Assembly: GCF_032121415.1 (NCBI RefSeq) | Contig: NZ_CP135079.1 | Coordinates: 2,170,001 to 2,234,000 of the forward strand | Source of the DNA: Streptomyces parvus | Lineage (GTDB): Bacteria; Actinomycetota; Actinomycetes; Streptomycetales; Streptomycetaceae | DNA length: 64,000 nt | Reading direction: 5' to 3' | The notes under the pieces: generated by a model | Seen by the model: only the letters and a program-made list of their open reading frames with translations | Databases searched by the model: none | Told to the model about the DNA's origin: nothing | Shown: positions 62,263-64,000 of the stretch, piece by piece | Numbering within the stretch: position 1 is the first letter of the stretch | Layout of the letters: every line of letters starts with the position of its first letter | Translations under genes and position numbers: made by a program

Positions 62263-62913
62263 TCAGCCCATGCTCGCCGCGACCTCGCTCCGCAGCCGCG
62301 GCAGCTTGTCGTGCAGGATGCCCGGGCAGAGGGTGTCGCCGAAGTCCTTGTGCCCGTAGAGGCGGCTGGGCGCGATGCCGTACTGGTGGCAGACGTACGC
62401 GCAGAGCGCCACCAGGACCTCCCACTGGGCCCGCGGCGGCTGTGCGCCGTCGTGGTACGCGCCCTCGTTGGCGATGCCGATGGCCTGGTCGTTCTGGCCG
62501 GACGTGTGGGCGCCGAGGACGAAGTCGCTGCCGCCGCGCAGGGTGCTGAGGCTGCGGTGGCGGCCCTCGGTGATCCAGCCGCCCCGGCTGACGAGGAAGT
62601 GGTAACCGGTGTCGGTCCACCCGTTCTCGTCCATGTGGAGGTCCTGGACCCAGTGGGCGTGGCGGTGGGCCTGGGCGCGGGAGACGTCGGCGGTGTCGGC
62701 GCTGACCGTATGGTGCACGATGATCTTCGCCGGCCGCTTGCCGACCAGGCTGACCGGGGTCCGCGGCGGACGGGCCTGCCACTGCGCCGTGCTGTCGATG
62801 TCCGGTTCGACGACGGCGGCGCGGGCATGGGCCGTGCCCGGTAAGGCGGCTGCGGCCAGGCCGCCGGCTCCGGCGAGCAGGATGTGGCGACGGGACGGCT
62901 GCGGAAGGTTCAC
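62263..62913 (-). CDS. PGRP-type N-acetylmuramoyl-L-alanine amidase with Tat signal
   Basis: Secreted amidase of 216 residues. GTG 62913 has AGGAG seven bases upstream. The Tat signal is SRRHILL near the N-terminus, then a hydrophobic stretch and AHA-R cleavage. The PGRP/amidase_2 domain: IIVHHTV with the first zinc His, GYHFLVSRGGWITEGRHR, GAHTSGQNDQAIGIANEG and YGHKDFGDTLCPG with the second His and Cys ligand type. It hydrolyses the muramoyl-peptide bond of peptidoglycan. It converges on the DUF397 gene and precedes the GH25 gene in the same orientation (gap ~105 bases). Confidence 0.88.
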   Translation of the reverse strand: MNLPQPSRRHILLAGAGGLAAAALPGTAHARAAVVEPDIDSTAQWQARPPRTPVSLVGKRPAKIIVHHTVSADTADVSRAQAHRHAHWVQDLHMDENGWTDTGYHFLVSRGGWITEGRHRSLSTLRGGSDFVLGAHTSGQNDQAIGIANEGAYHDGAQPPRAQWEVLVALCAYVCHQYGIAPSRLYGHKDFGDTLCPGILHDKLPRLRSEVAASMG

Positions 62914-63018
62914 GGCGGGCTCCTGGTGGGTGCGTGGGGGCAAGGCGGAGGAGGGCGGCGCCGCGTCGGCCGGGTGAGCCGCCGACGGGCTCACCCGGCC
63001 GACGCGGGGGCTGGGAGG

Positions 63019-63903
63019 TTACGCCGTGTTGTTGGCGAGGGCCTGGAGCCGCGCGAAGCTGCCGTTGAACTTGTTGCGGTCCACGTCGCCGGAGACTCCG
63101 CCGACCCGGCCGGTGGCCGTGTACTGCCAGATCGTCCAGGTGGGGAAGCCGCTGGGGACGGTCGGGCTGGCGGTGCCCCAATGGGCGATCCAGAGCGGCG
63201 ACTTGGCGGCCATGCCGGTCCAGCTGCCGGTGCAGGTGTTCCACCAGCTGGCCGTCGTGTAGATGACGACGTCCCGGGTGGTGCGCGCCTTGTACGTGTT
63301 GTAGAAGTCGTTGATCCACGTCCGCATCTGGGTCGTGGAGAGGCCGTAGCACATGGCGCCGTACGGGTTGTGCTCGATGTCCAGCACCCCGGGGAGGGTC
63401 TTGCCGTCCCCGGACCACCCTCCGCCGCTGCTCGCGAAGTAGCCCGCCTGCGTCGCCCCGTTGGAGACGTCGGGGCGGGCGAAGTGGTACGCGCCCCGGA
63501 TCAGGCCGGCGTTGTAGGAGCCGGTGTAGTTCGCGCTGAACCGGCTGTCCTTGAAGGTGGTGCCCTCGGTGGCCTTCATGTAGGCGAAGTCGATGCCCGC
63601 GGCCTTCACCGAACCCCAGTTGATCGCCCCCTGCCAGTGGGAGACGTCGATGCCCTGGACGCCGCTGGTGTCCATCGGCGTGACCCCGCCCGCCGCCGAG
63701 GACGACGCGGGGCCCTGCTCGATGCGGGTGCCCGCCCCCATCCACGCCTGGCCGGACCGGACCGGCTCGTCGGGTGCGGGCGGCGCGGCGGCGGCCGTGC
63801 CCGTTCCGGTCACGATCAGCGCCACGGCAGCGCCGAGCGCACCGGCCGGCAGAGCGCATCGGGATCTCTTGAGTCGGCGGGACGGAGAACGGTACGCGAG
63901 CAT
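63019..63903 (-). CDS. secreted glycoside hydrolase family 25 lysozyme
   Basis: Extracellular muramidase of 294 residues; ATG 63903 follows GGAGGTGGCC. The N-terminal signal peptide has a basic start (SRRLKRSRC), a hydrophobic core and AAAA-PPAP cleavage. The GH25 domain: GIDVSHWQGAINWGSVKAAG with catalytic Asp, FAYMKATEG, YHFARPD, LDIEHN with the catalytic Glu, VIYTTASWW and PLWIAHWG. It is similar to the streptomycete lysozyme M1 (Acm) type. A 29-base palindrome lies ~40 bases upstream. Confidence 0.9.
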   Translation of the reverse strand: MLAYRSPSRRLKRSRCALPAGALGAAVALIVTGTGTAAAAPPAPDEPVRSGQAWMGAGTRIEQGPASSSAAGGVTPMDTSGVQGIDVSHWQGAINWGSVKAAGIDFAYMKATEGTTFKDSRFSANYTGSYNAGLIRGAYHFARPDVSNGATQAGYFASSGGGWSGDGKTLPGVLDIEHNPYGAMCYGLSTTQMRTWINDFYNTYKARTTRDVVIYTTASWWNTCTGSWTGMAAKSPLWIAHWGTASPTVPSGFPTWTIWQYTATGRVGGVSGDVDRNKFNGSFARLQALANNTA

Positions 63904-63943
63904 GGCCACCTCCGGGCACGTTGACGAGGACGGGGCGCGCACG

Positions 63944-63972
63944 GCATGGCATCCGATAATCGGATGCCATGC
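63944..63972. promoter_or_regulatory. 29-base palindrome upstream of the GH25 lysozyme
   Basis: GCATGGCATCCGA-TAA-TCGGATGCCATGC is a perfect inverted repeat of 13-base arms. It lies 40 bases before the lysozyme ATG, so it would be in or near the promoter or the 5' untranslated RNA. It may be an operator or a hairpin; the rest of the upstream region is outside the window. Confidence 0.5.
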
Positions 63973-64000
63973 ACATGTCATGAGTAATGCACGGGCACGG

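Overview
The window is very GC-rich (roughly 72-74% by eye), with strongly G/C-ending codons, many GTG and some TTG starts, and frequent 4-base stop/start overlaps. It carries a PknG-type kinase cassette, a Scr1-type HTH/DUF397 pair, a LAxTG surface protein with a thioester domain, and several ABC and two-component genes. Together these point to the chromosomal core of a Streptomyces (Actinomycetota). No phage, transposon or plasmid backbone and no CRISPR array is visible.

Region by region. 1-7.6 kb: a one-strand phosphosignalling cassette of a GlnX-like tail, a PknG-type kinase with TPRs, a PP2C phosphatase, a VWA protein and an FHA protein; the kinase, phosphatase and FHA protein each carry zinc ribbons. 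7.6-9.2 kb: a PCMT-like methyltransferase divergent from a truncated haemoglobin. 9.4-16.6 kb: two FtsX-type permeases and their ATPase. 16.6-21.1 kb (minus): a hypothetical protein, a hotdog thioesterase, EttA and a thioester/LAATG cell-wall protein. 21.2-25.4 kb (minus): an SSB paralogue and two large membrane-type GTPases. 25.66 kb: tRNA-Arg(UCU) followed by a gene-poor stretch. 26.5-31 kb: an amidase, an FG-GAP remnant, a GNAT acetyltransferase, a DUF1772 protein, a GC minisatellite and a VWA lipoprotein. 31-38.7 kb: an ABC permease with a serine-hydrolase/ABC-ATPase fusion, a second GNAT, a PAP2 phosphatase whose tail runs antisense into a response regulator, its histidine kinase with an unusual C-terminal membrane domain, and a DUF4291 gene.

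38.8-46.3 kb is a myo-inositol catabolic locus: iolC, an aldolase, iolB, iolD and mmsA run on the minus strand with stop/start overlaps between the first four, and iolE is divergent. A promoter and a candidate operator lie between the two arms. 46.5-51 kb holds a 63-residue MerR-like regulator, a methyltransferase and an MMPL transporter divergent from its probable TetR repressor, with two matching palindromes between them. 51-54.1 kb is copper efflux (CopZ, CopA) preceded by a CsoR-like operator that overlaps the tetR stop codon. 54.6-60.3 kb: citrate synthase, a RecD2-type helicase, a CGNR regulator and an epoxide hydrolase. 60.3-64 kb: two small coupled genes, a Scr1-type HTH regulator with its DUF397 partner, and two secreted peptidoglycan hydrolases (PGRP amidase, GH25 lysozyme).

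Most of this is ordinary streptomycete core. The least conventional parts are the zinc-ribbon kinase/PP2C/VWA/FHA cassette, the hydrolase-ABC fusion, the histidine kinase with a C-terminal lid-like domain, the composition mosaic inside copA, and several palindromic operators. All functions are inferred from sequence motifs read by eye; no database search was run.
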